Below are positions 9,498 through 18,414 of a DNA stretch of 64,000 bases, in pieces. Both the position numbers and the translations under genes were made by a program. The stretch covers positions 1,178,001-1,242,000 of the forward strand of contig NC_018227.2 of assembly GCF_000304355.2 (NCBI RefSeq), given 5' to 3'. The notes beneath the pieces were generated by a model. The model was not told where the DNA came from. It saw only the letters and a program-made list of their open reading frames with translations, and did not search any database. Source of the stretch: Methanoculleus bourgensis MS2 (GTDB taxonomy: Archaea > Halobacteriota > Methanomicrobia > Methanomicrobiales > Methanoculleaceae). Within the stretch, counting starts at the first letter, position 1. Each line of letters starts with the position of its first letter.

Positions 9498-10055
9498 TTA
9501 CAATTGTGCATAGGTAATGCGATTTGACAGTTTAAGAATATTATGTGCGACCGTGACCGGGTCCTCTCCAAGAACCCTGATCATCGGCTCTTTTCCCCGG
9601 GCTCCCCGGTCGTAGATGACGTCGGGCACGCCACCCCTGCAACAGGATGCGACGCCCCAGTCCATCGTCTGCACGCCCGGCGGTTCTTTCTCCCGGTCAA
9701 ACGAGCAGATCTCGAACATAAGGTTCTCCATCTCCAGGAGGATTGCTTCAGAGAAGCGGATGTTTGCCGCGCTCCTGATCCCCGGATCGAAGCGCATGGC
9801 CGTGATCACGATCCGCGCTACGTGGTCGCTTGCCCCGAACGTGATCTCCCCGACGGGGTGGACCCGGTCGCCGAGCCTGACGATCCGCCCGAGAACTCCC
9901 GCCACATCGTCTCTGCTCCGCGCGTCGGGCAGGGCGTAGACGATGTTCATCCCGACCTCAGGGATTAGCCGGGGGTCCATCCGCCCGGCAAGCAGCGTCA
10001 CGGCCTGGTCCATGCAGGCGATCACCCGCGCGCGGTCTTCTGCTCTCATGCCCAT
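9498..10055 (-). CDS. thiN: ThiN-type thiamine-phosphate synthase
   Basis: A 185-residue stand-alone ThiN-domain protein. The family joins the pyrimidine and thiazole moieties to make thiamine phosphate and is often the C-terminal part of ThiD-ThiN fusions. Typical stretches are ASDHVARIVITAMRFDP (about residues 75-91), IRSAANIRFSEAIL and the FDREKEPPG loop. Here the kinase part is absent, so ThiD must be elsewhere. It starts the minus-strand run that continues into rps17e and dapAB. Confidence 0.85.
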   Translation of the reverse strand: MGMRAEDRARVIACMDQAVTLLAGRMDPRLIPEVGMNIVYALPDARSRDDVAGVLGRIVRLGDRVHPVGEITFGASDHVARIVITAMRFDPGIRSAANIRFSEAILLEMENLMFEICSFDREKEPPGVQTMDWGVASCCRGGVPDVIYDRGARGKEPMIRVLGEDPVTVAHNILKLSNRITYAQL

Positions 10056-10088
10056 ATTCTCATTCCGGTTTCCTCATAAGGGTTGCGC

Positions 10089-10637
10089 TCAGGTAAGGCC
10101 GATATCGTCGCGAATCTCCGTAAGCCCTTCGATCGCAAGAAGGAAGAATGTCTCCAGATCCATGAGGGGTTCGATCAACCGGATCCTCTCTCGCTCACAC
10201 CCGGCGGCGAACGACTTCTCTTTGAACTTCTTCTTCACAGTCCTGGGCGTGACCTCGGTGATCGCCCCGCCTTTCACCAGAGCGCAGGCGATGATCAGGC
10301 CTGATGCGCTGTCCGCCGCCTGGAGCGCTATCTCGACGGGTTGTTCATAGTCGCCGAAGAGCATGTGGTTATGCCGCCTGACGATATCCGCAATCTCCTC
10401 CGGGACACCGTTCTCGATGAGGATCTGGTGCCCCTCCATGCCGTGCCGGTCCATATCCCCCCTGACGAGGTCGTAGTCGATGTCGTGCAGGAGGCCGATG
10501 ACTTCCCATGTATCGGCGTCCTCGCCGAGGTGCTCGGCGACCTTCCTCATGATGCCTGCCGTGGCGCGGCTGTGCACGATATGCGCCGGCGACGCCACAT
10601 ACCGCTGGAGCAGGGCCAGCGCCTCATCTCTCTCCAT
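10089..10637 (-). CDS. HD-domain phosphohydrolase
   Basis: A 182-residue metal-dependent HD-superfamily protein. His22, the His51-Asp52 pair in LLHDID, His65 and His70 make the expected metal ligands. HD proteins hydrolyse nucleotides or cyclic nucleotides; the substrate is not evident. It is followed by thiN after 33 bases. Confidence 0.85.
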   Translation of the reverse strand: MERDEALALLQRYVASPAHIVHSRATAGIMRKVAEHLGEDADTWEVIGLLHDIDYDLVRGDMDRHGMEGHQILIENGVPEEIADIVRRHNHMLFGDYEQPVEIALQAADSASGLIIACALVKGGAITEVTPRTVKKKFKEKSFAAGCERERIRLIEPLMDLETFFLLAIEGLTEIRDDIGLT

Positions 10638-10740
10638 GCGGGAGGGGTTGTCGATCGTCTCTCATAAGCATGTTGGGTCGCCGTGTCCGCCCTGAAGATT
10701 TATGGATAGAGATATACCTGCCCGTGTCCCACGCCTATAC

Positions 10741-10923
10741 ATGAATCTACGGGTTCTTGAGGTGCTGGCCGCTTTTGGATGCCTGGTACTGTTTATCGCC
10801 CTGCTGGTGATGCTGCCTTCACAGATGGTGGGGTTGGAGGGGCTGGCGTATGTCGTAGCACTGGTCGCCTTTATCGCTGCGCTCAGTACGGCGGGCTACA
10901 TGATCGATAGAATGGCCGCCTGA
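10741..10923 (+). CDS. small two-helix membrane protein
   Basis: A 60-residue protein made of two hydrophobic helices (about residues 5-27 and 35-55) joined by a short loop. The ATG at 10741 begins at the first helix; an in-frame ATG 39 bases upstream adds a short basic tail and is less likely. Not recognised. It faces away from the HD gene, with only about 100 bases between. Confidence 0.55.
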   Translation: MNLRVLEVLAAFGCLVLFIALLVMLPSQMVGLEGLAYVVALVAFIAALSTAGYMIDRMAA

Positions 10924-11140
10924 ACGGCCTCCATTTGCGGGGAGGGGGAGAGGCCCCCGGTCCACCGCCAGAGGGTAGGTCTTCTTCACGCGTGCAGCCT
11001 CTCACCGTGCCTCATGTTTTTTCATCAATGAGCCTCTGGCCGAGACGGCCTCGTAGGCGAGTTTAAGATTGAACCCTGATGGAAACCGGCGATGTCGGCC
11101 AGGAAGAACCTCCCAGGCGTCTCCCCCCCCACAAAACCGC

Positions 11141-12139
11141 TTAACCCTGTTTTTTCTTTGCAGTTTTCCGGAGACGGTAATAACTCAAGGGGTGGTTGAC
11201 CCGCTCGCAGTCCTTATCCCGGTTGACGCAGAGCCCGAAGGTGCGCATGGTTGGGCACGACGGCGGGGTGTACTCGGTGCCGCCCCCGCCTGAGATATGC
11301 TCCACCTGATACATCGTCTTTTCCAGGTCAAAGTCGGGCGCCCGCGCGAAGATCTCGGCGATTCCCGTGATACTCATCCCGACGGTATGGAGGAACGATG
11401 TTATGGCGAACCTGCCCATATGCGTCAGGTTTGCCCCGGTGGTGATCGCCTGGATGAGTGCGCTGATGCAGGGCGGGAATGCCTCTTCCCGGATCTCACC
11501 AAACTGTTCAAGGGCCTGTTGTTGGTACGCGGCGGAGATCTCGCGGGTAACCGGTTCAAGGCGCTCGCAGATCCCTGTTGGGACTCGGAGCGGCATCTGA
11601 TCGACGAGGATTACCCGGATCCGCTCCCGGATCAGCTCGTCGATCTCGCCCGGCTCGAGATGAACCGTTCCCTGCTGCACAACCCTGTTGACGAGCCGCC
11701 AGCGCAGATCACGCATATGCGGCACCAGTTCAACGTACTCGGTGACCGGCATGGTGGCGGCGCCGGTACTGATGCCGATGCTCCAGGCAACGAACTGCCG
11801 GATCTCCGGGTCCTCGGTCTCCAGGAAGAAGGACGCGCGTTCCGCTTCGTAGCGCGCAAGCCTGTCGATGAGGGAGCGGTTGCCGCTGCAGGAGACCAGC
11901 ACCCGGGCAAGCGCGTAACTTGCTATCTCATACTCGGGCTTGAGGCTCTGCGTATTCTCTTCCGAAAACTCCCTCTTTGGGGCAAGCGCAGCGATGACTC
12001 GATCCCTTGCCCGTTCGAGGGCTAACGACCCCGGGCCGCTTGATAGGAACTCCTCAAGCGACTCGACGTGCCGGCGGGCCAGCTGCTGTGATTCTTTTAA
12101 AAACGGGTATTTAATGAGTTCTTTACGGTCAATTTCCAT
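11141..12139 (-). CDS. priL: DNA primase large subunit PriL
   Basis: A 332-residue regulatory subunit of the archaeal/eukaryotic-type primase, needed for primer synthesis and handover. Four cysteines at about 224, 295, 304 and 311 ligate the [4Fe-4S] cluster, with the spacing of the C-terminal PriL domain. The N-terminal helical half binds the small subunit. Its first base coincides with the last base of the pcn stop region, so sliding clamp and primase are coupled in one transcript. Confidence 0.95.
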   Translation of the reverse strand: MEIDRKELIKYPFLKESQQLARRHVESLEEFLSSGPGSLALERARDRVIAALAPKREFSEENTQSLKPEYEIASYALARVLVSCSGNRSLIDRLARYEAERASFFLETEDPEIRQFVAWSIGISTGAATMPVTEYVELVPHMRDLRWRLVNRVVQQGTVHLEPGEIDELIRERIRVILVDQMPLRVPTGICERLEPVTREISAAYQQQALEQFGEIREEAFPPCISALIQAITTGANLTHMGRFAITSFLHTVGMSITGIAEIFARAPDFDLEKTMYQVEHISGGGGTEYTPPSCPTMRTFGLCVNRDKDCERVNHPLSYYRLRKTAKKKQG

Positions 12140-12882
12140 TAATCGGCCTCAATCCGAGGAGCAAGGAGGTACTCGACGTGACCGTTGCCGTCCGCAATGT
12201 CAAAGGTAAACCGGACCGGGTGATCGATACCCAGGTGCACTTCCACCTCTTCCGCGCGTGCCATGACCCGGCCCATATCCTTCAGGTAATCGAGCGAGAA
12301 GAGCGAGCGGGCCTGCACGGGGTTGAGTGCGATGAGTTCGTCCTCGCCGAGCGCGAGTTTGATGTGATCGGTGTCCCCCTCCGCCTCCATGTAGAAGGTC
12401 ATGGCGTCGGGATCGATCCCGAGAGCGATCTTGTCGGAGATGACGGAAGCCGCTTTGATGGCGTTGTTCAACGCATCCCCACGGAGGACTGCCTTGCCGG
12501 GGAGGTCGATCGCTGGAGGGTTCGGGTCCTTCCTGATGGTGTTGACGTCAAGAAGCGTGATCGAGTAGCGGTAGCCCCCGAAGTTCAGCTCCAGTTTCCT
12601 GTCTTCATCGCGCAGGTTGAGCGTCAGCGCGTCGCCTTTGCCCATCATCCCGAGGATGTTCTTCATCTTTGCGATATCCAGACCCACTTCTCCGGCGGTA
12701 GCCGAGAAAGAGTTGAACGCCGTGCTCTGGAGGTCCAGGGAGACCATAGCCACGTTTGCGGTATCGACAGCCCGTGTCCGGATAAGATCTTCAGCCGTAT
12801 GCAGGCGGCATTCTGTCACCAGTGCGGCGATCGCGTCGATGGATTCCCGAAATATTTCTGCATCAATCGTTGCCTTTAACAT
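12139..12882 (-). CDS. pcn: DNA polymerase sliding clamp PCNA
   Basis: A 247-residue clamp that tethers polymerase and other factors to DNA. The two-domain PCNA repeat is visible, with the interdomain loop near residues 115-130 and the C-terminal YLLAPRIEAD tail that contacts PIP-box partners. First gene of a pcn-priL unit with a good TATA box upstream. Confidence 0.97.
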   Translation of the reverse strand: MLKATIDAEIFRESIDAIAALVTECRLHTAEDLIRTRAVDTANVAMVSLDLQSTAFNSFSATAGEVGLDIAKMKNILGMMGKGDALTLNLRDEDRKLELNFGGYRYSITLLDVNTIRKDPNPPAIDLPGKAVLRGDALNNAIKAASVISDKIALGIDPDAMTFYMEAEGDTDHIKLALGEDELIALNPVQARSLFSLDYLKDMGRVMARAEEVEVHLGIDHPVRFTFDIADGNGHVEYLLAPRIEAD

Positions 12883-12907
12883 TGTGACCCCTTATTAAAC
12901 TCTCGTT

Positions 12908-12922
12908 GAAAGTATATATTCT
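12908..12922 (-). promoter_or_regulatory. TATA box of pcn-priL
   Basis: On the minus strand the sequence reads AATATATACTTTC. It is centred about 33 bases before the pcn ATG, which predicts a start site a few bases upstream of the codon and a near-leaderless mRNA. Confidence 0.55.
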
Positions 12923-13092
12923 CACTTTCTCTTATAGTGCTTTACGATTGTACCCCCGCTCGCCCCGGATTCCGGTATCCTGCAGAATCATATACATTCA
13001 TGGTTGGTTACGTCAAACAGTATACGTGATCTTTTGATCATGCTGATATAAACGGATCGTCTGTCAGCCTCAGGTGGAGGAGAATCGTCGCG

Positions 13093-13704
13093 ATGGGATC
13101 TCAGTGGACCAAAGACAGCGTCTATAGAAAGGCGATGAAGGCGGGTTACCGGGCCCGGGCTGCCTACAAACTGCTGGAGATCCAGCAGAAGAGCGGGTTC
13201 ATTAGGCCCGACGATAACGTCGTCGATCTCGGGGCGGCGCCGGGGAGCTGGCTGCAGGTGATCCGCGACCTGACCGGAGGAAAGGTCATCGGCGTGGATC
13301 TCAACCCGATTGTGCCTATGGAGGGTGTCACCACCATCACCGGTGATTTTACCGACCCTCTCATCCAGGAGCGCATCCGTGAGGAGGCGGGTGGCATCGT
13401 CAACGTTGTGGTCTCTGACGCCGCCCCGAAACTCTCCGGCCAGAAGAGTTACGACCAGGCTCGTGCGGTCGGCCTTGGCGAGGATGCGCTCGCGTTTGCA
13501 TGTACGATTCTAAAACCCGGCGGCAACCTGGTAATAAAGTCGTTCCAGGGGGAGCTCTTTGCGGACCTGCTCGCCGAAGTGAGAAAGCATTTCTATTCCG
13601 TCCGGGGATACAGGACGAAGGCGTCACGGAAGGGAAGTGCCGAGGTATACATAATTGCAAAAAATTTTAAGGGAACGTGCAATGGTACTGAAGGACCCCT
13701 ATAA
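13093..13704 (+). CDS. rlmE: 23S rRNA 2'-O-methyltransferase RlmE/FtsJ
   Basis: A 203-residue SAM-dependent enzyme that methylates a uridine ribose in the A-loop of 23S rRNA. Motif I DLGAAPGSW is at 45-53. The K-D-K-E catalytic set is visible: Lys26, Asp109 (SDAAP), Lys149 (VIKSF) and Glu184. The ATG is preceded by GGAGGAG. Its C-terminus overlaps the moaA start by 23 bases. Confidence 0.94.
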   Translation: MGSQWTKDSVYRKAMKAGYRARAAYKLLEIQQKSGFIRPDDNVVDLGAAPGSWLQVIRDLTGGKVIGVDLNPIVPMEGVTTITGDFTDPLIQERIREEAGGIVNVVVSDAAPKLSGQKSYDQARAVGLGEDALAFACTILKPGGNLVIKSFQGELFADLLAEVRKHFYSVRGYRTKASRKGSAEVYIIAKNFKGTCNGTEGPL

Positions 13705-14560
13705 CCGGACTGTGACCAACCTCCGGATCAGCCTGACCTCCCGGTGCAACCTGCGGTGCATCTACTGCCACGCCGAGGGCGAAGTGAACCCGAAGGAACA
13801 GATGAGTGCCGAGGATATTGCCGAACTGATGCGGGTGGGTGTGCAGTTCGGCATAAAGAATATCAAGTTCACCGGCGGAGAGCCCCTGCTCCGCCGCGAT
13901 CTTCTCGATATCATTCGTTCCGTGCCGCCGGGCGTCGAATCGTCCATGACGACGAACGGAACGCTGCTTGCCGCAAAGGCTGCGGCGCTCAAGGAGGCCG
14001 GACTTGCCCGTGTCAACGTCAGCCTCGATACCCTCCGCCCCGAGCGGTATAAAGCCATCACCGGGAAGGACTGCCTTGCAGACGTCCTCGCCGGGATCGA
14101 TGCTGCGATCGAGGTTGGCCTGACCCCGGTCAAGCTCAACATGGTGCTCCTTGAGGGTATCAACGAGGATGAACTGGACGACTTCATGGCGTTTGTCAGG
14201 GGCAAACGTGACCTCATCCTGCAGGTCATCGAACTGATGGAGTTCAACGAGTGCAAATTCCACGGGGATGTGGACAGCGTCGAGCAGGAACTGGACGAGC
14301 GGGCAACCCGGATCGTCACCCGCCGGATGCACCACCGGAAGAAATACTGCCTCGACGGTGCTGAGGTCGAGGTGGTCCGCCCCCTTCACAACACGGAGTT
14401 CTGTGCGTTCTGCAACCGCCTGCGCGTGACATCGGACGGCAAACTCAAGCCCTGCCTCCTCCGGAGCGATAACCTTGTTGATATCCGGGGCAAGCACGGC
14501 AAGGAACTGGAGGATGCCTTCCGGGAAGCCGTCAGCAGGCGCGAACCATTCTTTGCCTGA
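13682..14560 (+). CDS. moaA: GTP 3',8-cyclase MoaA
   Basis: A 292-residue radical-SAM enzyme, first step of molybdopterin (tungstopterin) synthesis. The SAM cluster cysteines are Cys22, Cys26 and Cys29 (CNLRCIYC); the second cluster uses Cys241, Cys244 and Cys258 (FCAFCNRLR then PCLL). The start at 13682 fits the family; the frame extends upstream into rlmE. Methanogens need the cofactor for formylmethanofuran dehydrogenase and formate dehydrogenase. A MITE-like element begins 14 bases after the stop. Confidence 0.94.
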   Translation: MVLKDPYNRTVTNLRISLTSRCNLRCIYCHAEGEVNPKEQMSAEDIAELMRVGVQFGIKNIKFTGGEPLLRRDLLDIIRSVPPGVESSMTTNGTLLAAKAAALKEAGLARVNVSLDTLRPERYKAITGKDCLADVLAGIDAAIEVGLTPVKLNMVLLEGINEDELDDFMAFVRGKRDLILQVIELMEFNECKFHGDVDSVEQELDERATRIVTRRMHHRKKYCLDGAEVEVVRPLHNTEFCAFCNRLRVTSDGKLKPCLLRSDNLVDIRGKHGKELEDAFREAVSRREPFFA

Positions 14561-14575
14561 ACGCTTTGGGCACTA

Positions 14576-14733
14576 CTGGACCATTGCGCCTAATATTTCG
14601 CCTACAGCGTTGCCTCATGCGGAAGGCCACGTTGTTATCCCCTGCACCTTCCCTTCGCGAACTTCTCGTGCGACTGGCGAACCCCCCTTCGCGGCATCAA
14701 CAGCCCTTCAGATTAGGATGGCTTCGTGCACCA
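14576..14733 (+). repeat. MITE-like repeat copy 1 (degenerate)
   Basis: The left end reads CTACTGGACCATTGCGCC and then CTAATATTTC, close to the copy at 46625. The interior contains TTCGCGAACTTC-type inverted segments, and a worn right end (GATTAGGATG ... TGCACCAC) is near 14733. Placed between moaA and the next gene. Confidence 0.55.
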
Positions 14734-14833
14734 CTGCGTGCGCCCTATCCGCGGGGTTCAGCGCCGTCGCCGTGAATCTCCCCCCCTTGCACTGAAGGAA
14801 TACTTTTTGTACCCCTCTCCCCAATAGGATTGT

Positions 14834-15343
14834 ATGCTGGAAGTGAACGAATACGCGCGCGTTATGCAGAAACTGTACGGCAAATCGCTGATCCTGGAGA
14901 GTCCCAGCGAGTTTCATCCGGTCCTCTACTTCTACTTCACCGATGCTCTCGCTCACATCGATTTCACCCTCGGGATCCAGGCCTACAACTACATGTCGCC
15001 ACGGAATATCATGAGCATGGAGTATATGCGGTGGCGTGTGGACGAGGAGAAGGTCGGCGAGCGGGCATACTTCCCTGATTTCATCAACTGGTTGAAGGAG
15101 GAGCACCCGGAGAAGTTTGAAGAACTCCCGATGCTCTGGACCGGGGTCTACGACCGCGACGACACCGCCCAGTACCGGAGTTTCCGCATCGTGCTCAATC
15201 CTGATGACAGAAAGCCCATCCCGGCCGAATACCTCTCGACGTTCATCGACGAGTTCTTTGACCGGAAGTTCCTCAAGCAGCTCTATGCGACCTCGACGCT
15301 TGCCCGCCTCTTCGATGAGTTCGTCGAGAGCAGGGCTGCATAA
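14834..15343 (+). CDS. conserved hypothetical protein
   Basis: A 169-residue soluble protein with many aromatic residues, for example the LYFYFTDALAHIDF and PEKFEELPMLWTGVYDRDD segments. I do not recognise the family; good codon use and a start ATG after a T-rich promoter-like stretch support it as real. It is followed after 13 bases by the M20 peptidase, so the two may share a transcript. Confidence 0.7.
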   Translation: MLEVNEYARVMQKLYGKSLILESPSEFHPVLYFYFTDALAHIDFTLGIQAYNYMSPRNIMSMEYMRWRVDEEKVGERAYFPDFINWLKEEHPEKFEELPMLWTGVYDRDDTAQYRSFRIVLNPDDRKPIPAEYLSTFIDEFFDRKFLKQLYATSTLARLFDEFVESRAA

Positions 15344-15356
15344 CCGCGAGGATGGT

Positions 15357-16526
15357 ATGGACGTCGCCCGCCTCACCTCATCGCTCGTCCGGATCAGGAG
15401 CGAGAACCCGCCGGGGAAGACGGCCGATGTGGTCGAGTATATCAGGGAATTCCTCGACTCGCTTGGGGTGAAGTGCCGCGTCATCCCCCACCCGGGCGGG
15501 CGGGACAACCTCATCACGACCGAACCTGATCCGCGGATCCTCCTCTGCGGCCACGTGGATGTGGTCCCGGCCATCCCCGATGACTGGACGCACGACCCCT
15601 ACGGCGGCGAGATCGCCGGTGGTTACGTCTGGGGGAGGGGTGCCACCGATATGAAAGGCGGGTGCGCTGCCCTTCTTGCCGCCTACCGGGACCTCATCGA
15701 GAGTGGTGTGGAGCCAAAGGCTCAGTTTGCCTTTGTCTGTGATGAGGAGACCGGCGGCCCGTATGGTATCCGGTCGTTGCTTGCACAGAACCTTCTTCTG
15801 CCCCGCGACTGCCTGATAGCCGAACCGACGCCTCCGACGAGCCCGGCGGCCGGCCAGAAAGGTCTCTACCGGATCGATCTCTCCTTCCGCGGCAGGCCGG
15901 GCCATAGTTCTCTCTATCCTATGGTCGGGAAGAGCGCCGTCATGGCGGCGTTTGACCTGCTCGGGTACCTGCGGGAGGTCCATGCGCACCCGTTCCCTGT
16001 CGGCGAAGACCTGCAACCGCTCATTGCACAGTCTGCCCGGGTCTTCCATGAGGTCTTCGGGCTTGAGGGGGTGGACGACGTCCTCACCCGGGTGATGTTC
16101 AACCCGGGGCGCATCGAGGGCGGAGAGAAGGCGAACATCGTGGCTGAGCAGTGCCGGATGGAACTGGATATCCGGGTGCCCTGGGGGTGTCCCCTCGACG
16201 ACCTGAAGAAGGGCATCGCCGCGCATGCCCCGGACGCCACCATACGCGAGATGGATGTCGCCGAACCGACACTGACCCCCCCGGACAGCCGGATCGTCCG
16301 GACGGTCTGCCGCGAGGTGGAGCGGGTCTACGGCAGGCCGGCGGTGCCGCTCCTCCAGTGGGCGGCAAGCGACGCGAAGTACCTCCGCACGGAGGGCTTT
16401 GATGTCGTGGAGTACGGGCCGGGGGAGATCACGACGTTGCACGCGGTGGATGAGCGGGTTTCTGTGGAGCAACTCGAGAAGGCGGTGGATGTGTACCGGG
16501 GGGTGATCAGGGGGTATTCGGGGTAG
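15357..16526 (+). CDS. M20-family metallopeptidase (DapE/ArgE-like deacylase)
   Basis: A 389-residue zinc-dependent amidohydrolase. Metal ligands are His66 and Asp68 (GHVDVVP), Asp98 (GRGATDMKGG) and the Glu130-Glu131 pair in DEETGG; the dimerisation domain occupies about residues 170-280. Members deacylate N-acyl amino acids or diaminopimelate. As the window carries dapA and dapB, a DapE-like role is conceivable but not shown. The start at 15357 excludes a long upstream extension overlapping the previous gene. Confidence 0.88.
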   Translation: MDVARLTSSLVRIRSENPPGKTADVVEYIREFLDSLGVKCRVIPHPGGRDNLITTEPDPRILLCGHVDVVPAIPDDWTHDPYGGEIAGGYVWGRGATDMKGGCAALLAAYRDLIESGVEPKAQFAFVCDEETGGPYGIRSLLAQNLLLPRDCLIAEPTPPTSPAAGQKGLYRIDLSFRGRPGHSSLYPMVGKSAVMAAFDLLGYLREVHAHPFPVGEDLQPLIAQSARVFHEVFGLEGVDDVLTRVMFNPGRIEGGEKANIVAEQCRMELDIRVPWGCPLDDLKKGIAAHAPDATIREMDVAEPTLTPPDSRIVRTVCREVERVYGRPAVPLLQWAASDAKYLRTEGFDVVEYGPGEITTLHAVDERVSVEQLEKAVDVYRGVIRGYSG

Positions 16527-16642
16527 TAAGGGATGATCGCCAGTTCCACATTTCAGGCGCCGGTTACCGTTCCGATGCCAGCATCTCCGTGTTTATCCTT
16601 ATGGATCCTGTCGCCCCCATGCCCCTCCCTGGAGGCCGGTGA

Positions 16643-17986
16643 CTATTCTCTGACGATGGCTGGTGGATCCCTCCGCCTAACCATCGATATAACACAGTTG
16701 ATTGATGACCTGATATCATCATATAGGCTAGGATCTGATTTCACGATAAGAAGGATCGATATTACGTAGACCATAGCATGGATGATGAAGAAAGTGAGAG
16801 AGCCGTACCACCCCGCGGTCCCGATCTCATGAATATAACCCCTGTTTACATAAAGGGATCCCCAAGCAAGCGGAAATTCGATATACACCACAACCTGGAG
16901 AAGGTAGAATACGAGCATGTTCCAATATGACTCAATCAGCAATAGAGCGTAGAAGGGAGTAAGCCACACCAGATACTGCGGGCTATGGAACTTCGTGCAG
17001 AAGATCACCGAAAACAGGGTGATGGCAATGAGCACGAGGAGCCTGCGCGGACTCCGGATGCCCTTGACCCATGAAACAAGGAGCAATGAGCCAGTAATCC
17101 CGATTATGAGGGCATACATGGCGAGGGAGATGATCTCTTCTGAGATTGGTAGATGAAGCAGCTCGTTGAGAACGTTGTAGAGCGTGTATGTCACGGTATT
17201 CGCGTACACCCCGACGTCTGCACCGGTGGCGAAAAGATACGGCCTGTACCAGTCCTGAACAAGGGATATCATCGGGATCAGGAGGAACATAATACACACG
17301 ATGGCCACCTTTGACACCGAGATGAGTTCTGTCTTCCGTGACGTCTTAGTCGCATTAAATAGCACGAGGTAAGGAACGGCGAGGATGGGAAACACTTTCG
17401 TGAAAAAACCTAAGATGCCCGCAAGGTACCCTCTCTTCGGCATCCCGTAGACTGTGGCGAATATGGCCAGAATTAAGAGGAACGTGGGGAATGAGTCATA
17501 TTTCGTCAATATGAAATATGATGATGCAAACGCCGTTGCGTATAAGAGCGCAGCTCTGAACGCCCGTTTACTGTCGAAGAGTTGTAGCCCGATCAGATAC
17601 ACGAGGAACAATGTGAGGATATCAAAGAAAGCCATGAGTACCTGGAACCCCATGACATATGCTGTGACATCGTTGGCGAGTATAGTAGGAATGAGCGGTA
17701 TCAACACCGGGATCATAAACAGAAATGGATATTCAATGGAAAAATCGATATAAGGGATCTGCCCGCCAAGCACGTTCGCTGCATACCCAAAATAAACCGA
17801 GATATCAAACAGATCGACAAACGAATGGAACACTGAAACGGTAACAAAAAGGACTATCAATTTTGTGAGTACTGATGCGATTCCAAGGAGTAGCAGGTTG
17901 TGAACGAACGTCCGACGCTCTATATTTCGGATTGTCAATCCACAAATGGAACATACTGGAGCAGGACCGCTCTTCCCTTTCCTCAT
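16643..17986 (-). CDS. multi-pass membrane glycosyltransferase (GT87/DUF2029-like)
   Basis: A 447-residue protein with about 11 membrane segments. A short cytosolic N-terminus has a CSIC pair; the first external loop has acidic residues (Asp in DISVYFGYAANVL and DFSIEYPF) as in lipid-linked-sugar-dependent GT-C enzymes. It likely adds a sugar from a polyprenyl phosphate donor on the outer face. Base composition is clearly AT-richer than the flanking core genes. It is the edge gene of the glycan island. Confidence 0.72.
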   Translation of the reverse strand: MRKGKSGPAPVCSICGLTIRNIERRTFVHNLLLLGIASVLTKLIVLFVTVSVFHSFVDLFDISVYFGYAANVLGGQIPYIDFSIEYPFLFMIPVLIPLIPTILANDVTAYVMGFQVLMAFFDILTLFLVYLIGLQLFDSKRAFRAALLYATAFASSYFILTKYDSFPTFLLILAIFATVYGMPKRGYLAGILGFFTKVFPILAVPYLVLFNATKTSRKTELISVSKVAIVCIMFLLIPMISLVQDWYRPYLFATGADVGVYANTVTYTLYNVLNELLHLPISEEIISLAMYALIIGITGSLLLVSWVKGIRSPRRLLVLIAITLFSVIFCTKFHSPQYLVWLTPFYALLLIESYWNMLVFYLLQVVVYIEFPLAWGSLYVNRGYIHEIGTAGWYGSLTFFIIHAMVYVISILLIVKSDPSLYDDIRSSINCVISMVRRRDPPAIVRE

Positions 17987-18060
17987 GCGTCAATATTTGA
18001 GAGTGCGATATAAGAAGATGTCTTTTCGCGCCTGGCCGGAGACGGCCACGAATTGATGAA

Positions 18061-18414
18061 ATGGACGATATTTTGAGAAACCAGGCTTATTCCAAACACC
18101 CCTACCGTTCTCCCGATTCGTTCCACGTGGGCAATCCCCTGTATCTCTGCCGGAAGTTGCGAGACTTCTACTGGAGAGGAGACTGAGAAACTTCTCGCAC
18201 TGGCCTAGGGGCCGGGCTCCTGACTCGCTTCGATTATTATCCGTCGCTATTCACGGGTACCGGTGCACTACGCGAGCGGTTAGATGCGGTCGCTCTGCAG
18301 TTCGAGCACAGAGAGAACTTGAATCCGAGAGGAGAAGTAATAGCCCGGCTACAAGCAGAAACCGCCACGGATCGGCAGTCTTTAATCGTTACCAGAGAAA
18401 ACAATTTCTCCTGA
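18061..18414 (+). pseudogene. decayed reading frame directly before the flippase gene
   Basis: A frame from the ATG at 18061 runs to the TGA at 18412-18414, which overlaps the next start as TGATG. It is interrupted only once, by a TGA near 18181. The first part encodes 41 residues rich in aromatics and basics; the second about 74 residues. An open frame in phase with the coupled overlap suggests a once-intact gene of about 116 residues. I do not recognise it. It could also be chance. Confidence 0.35.
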
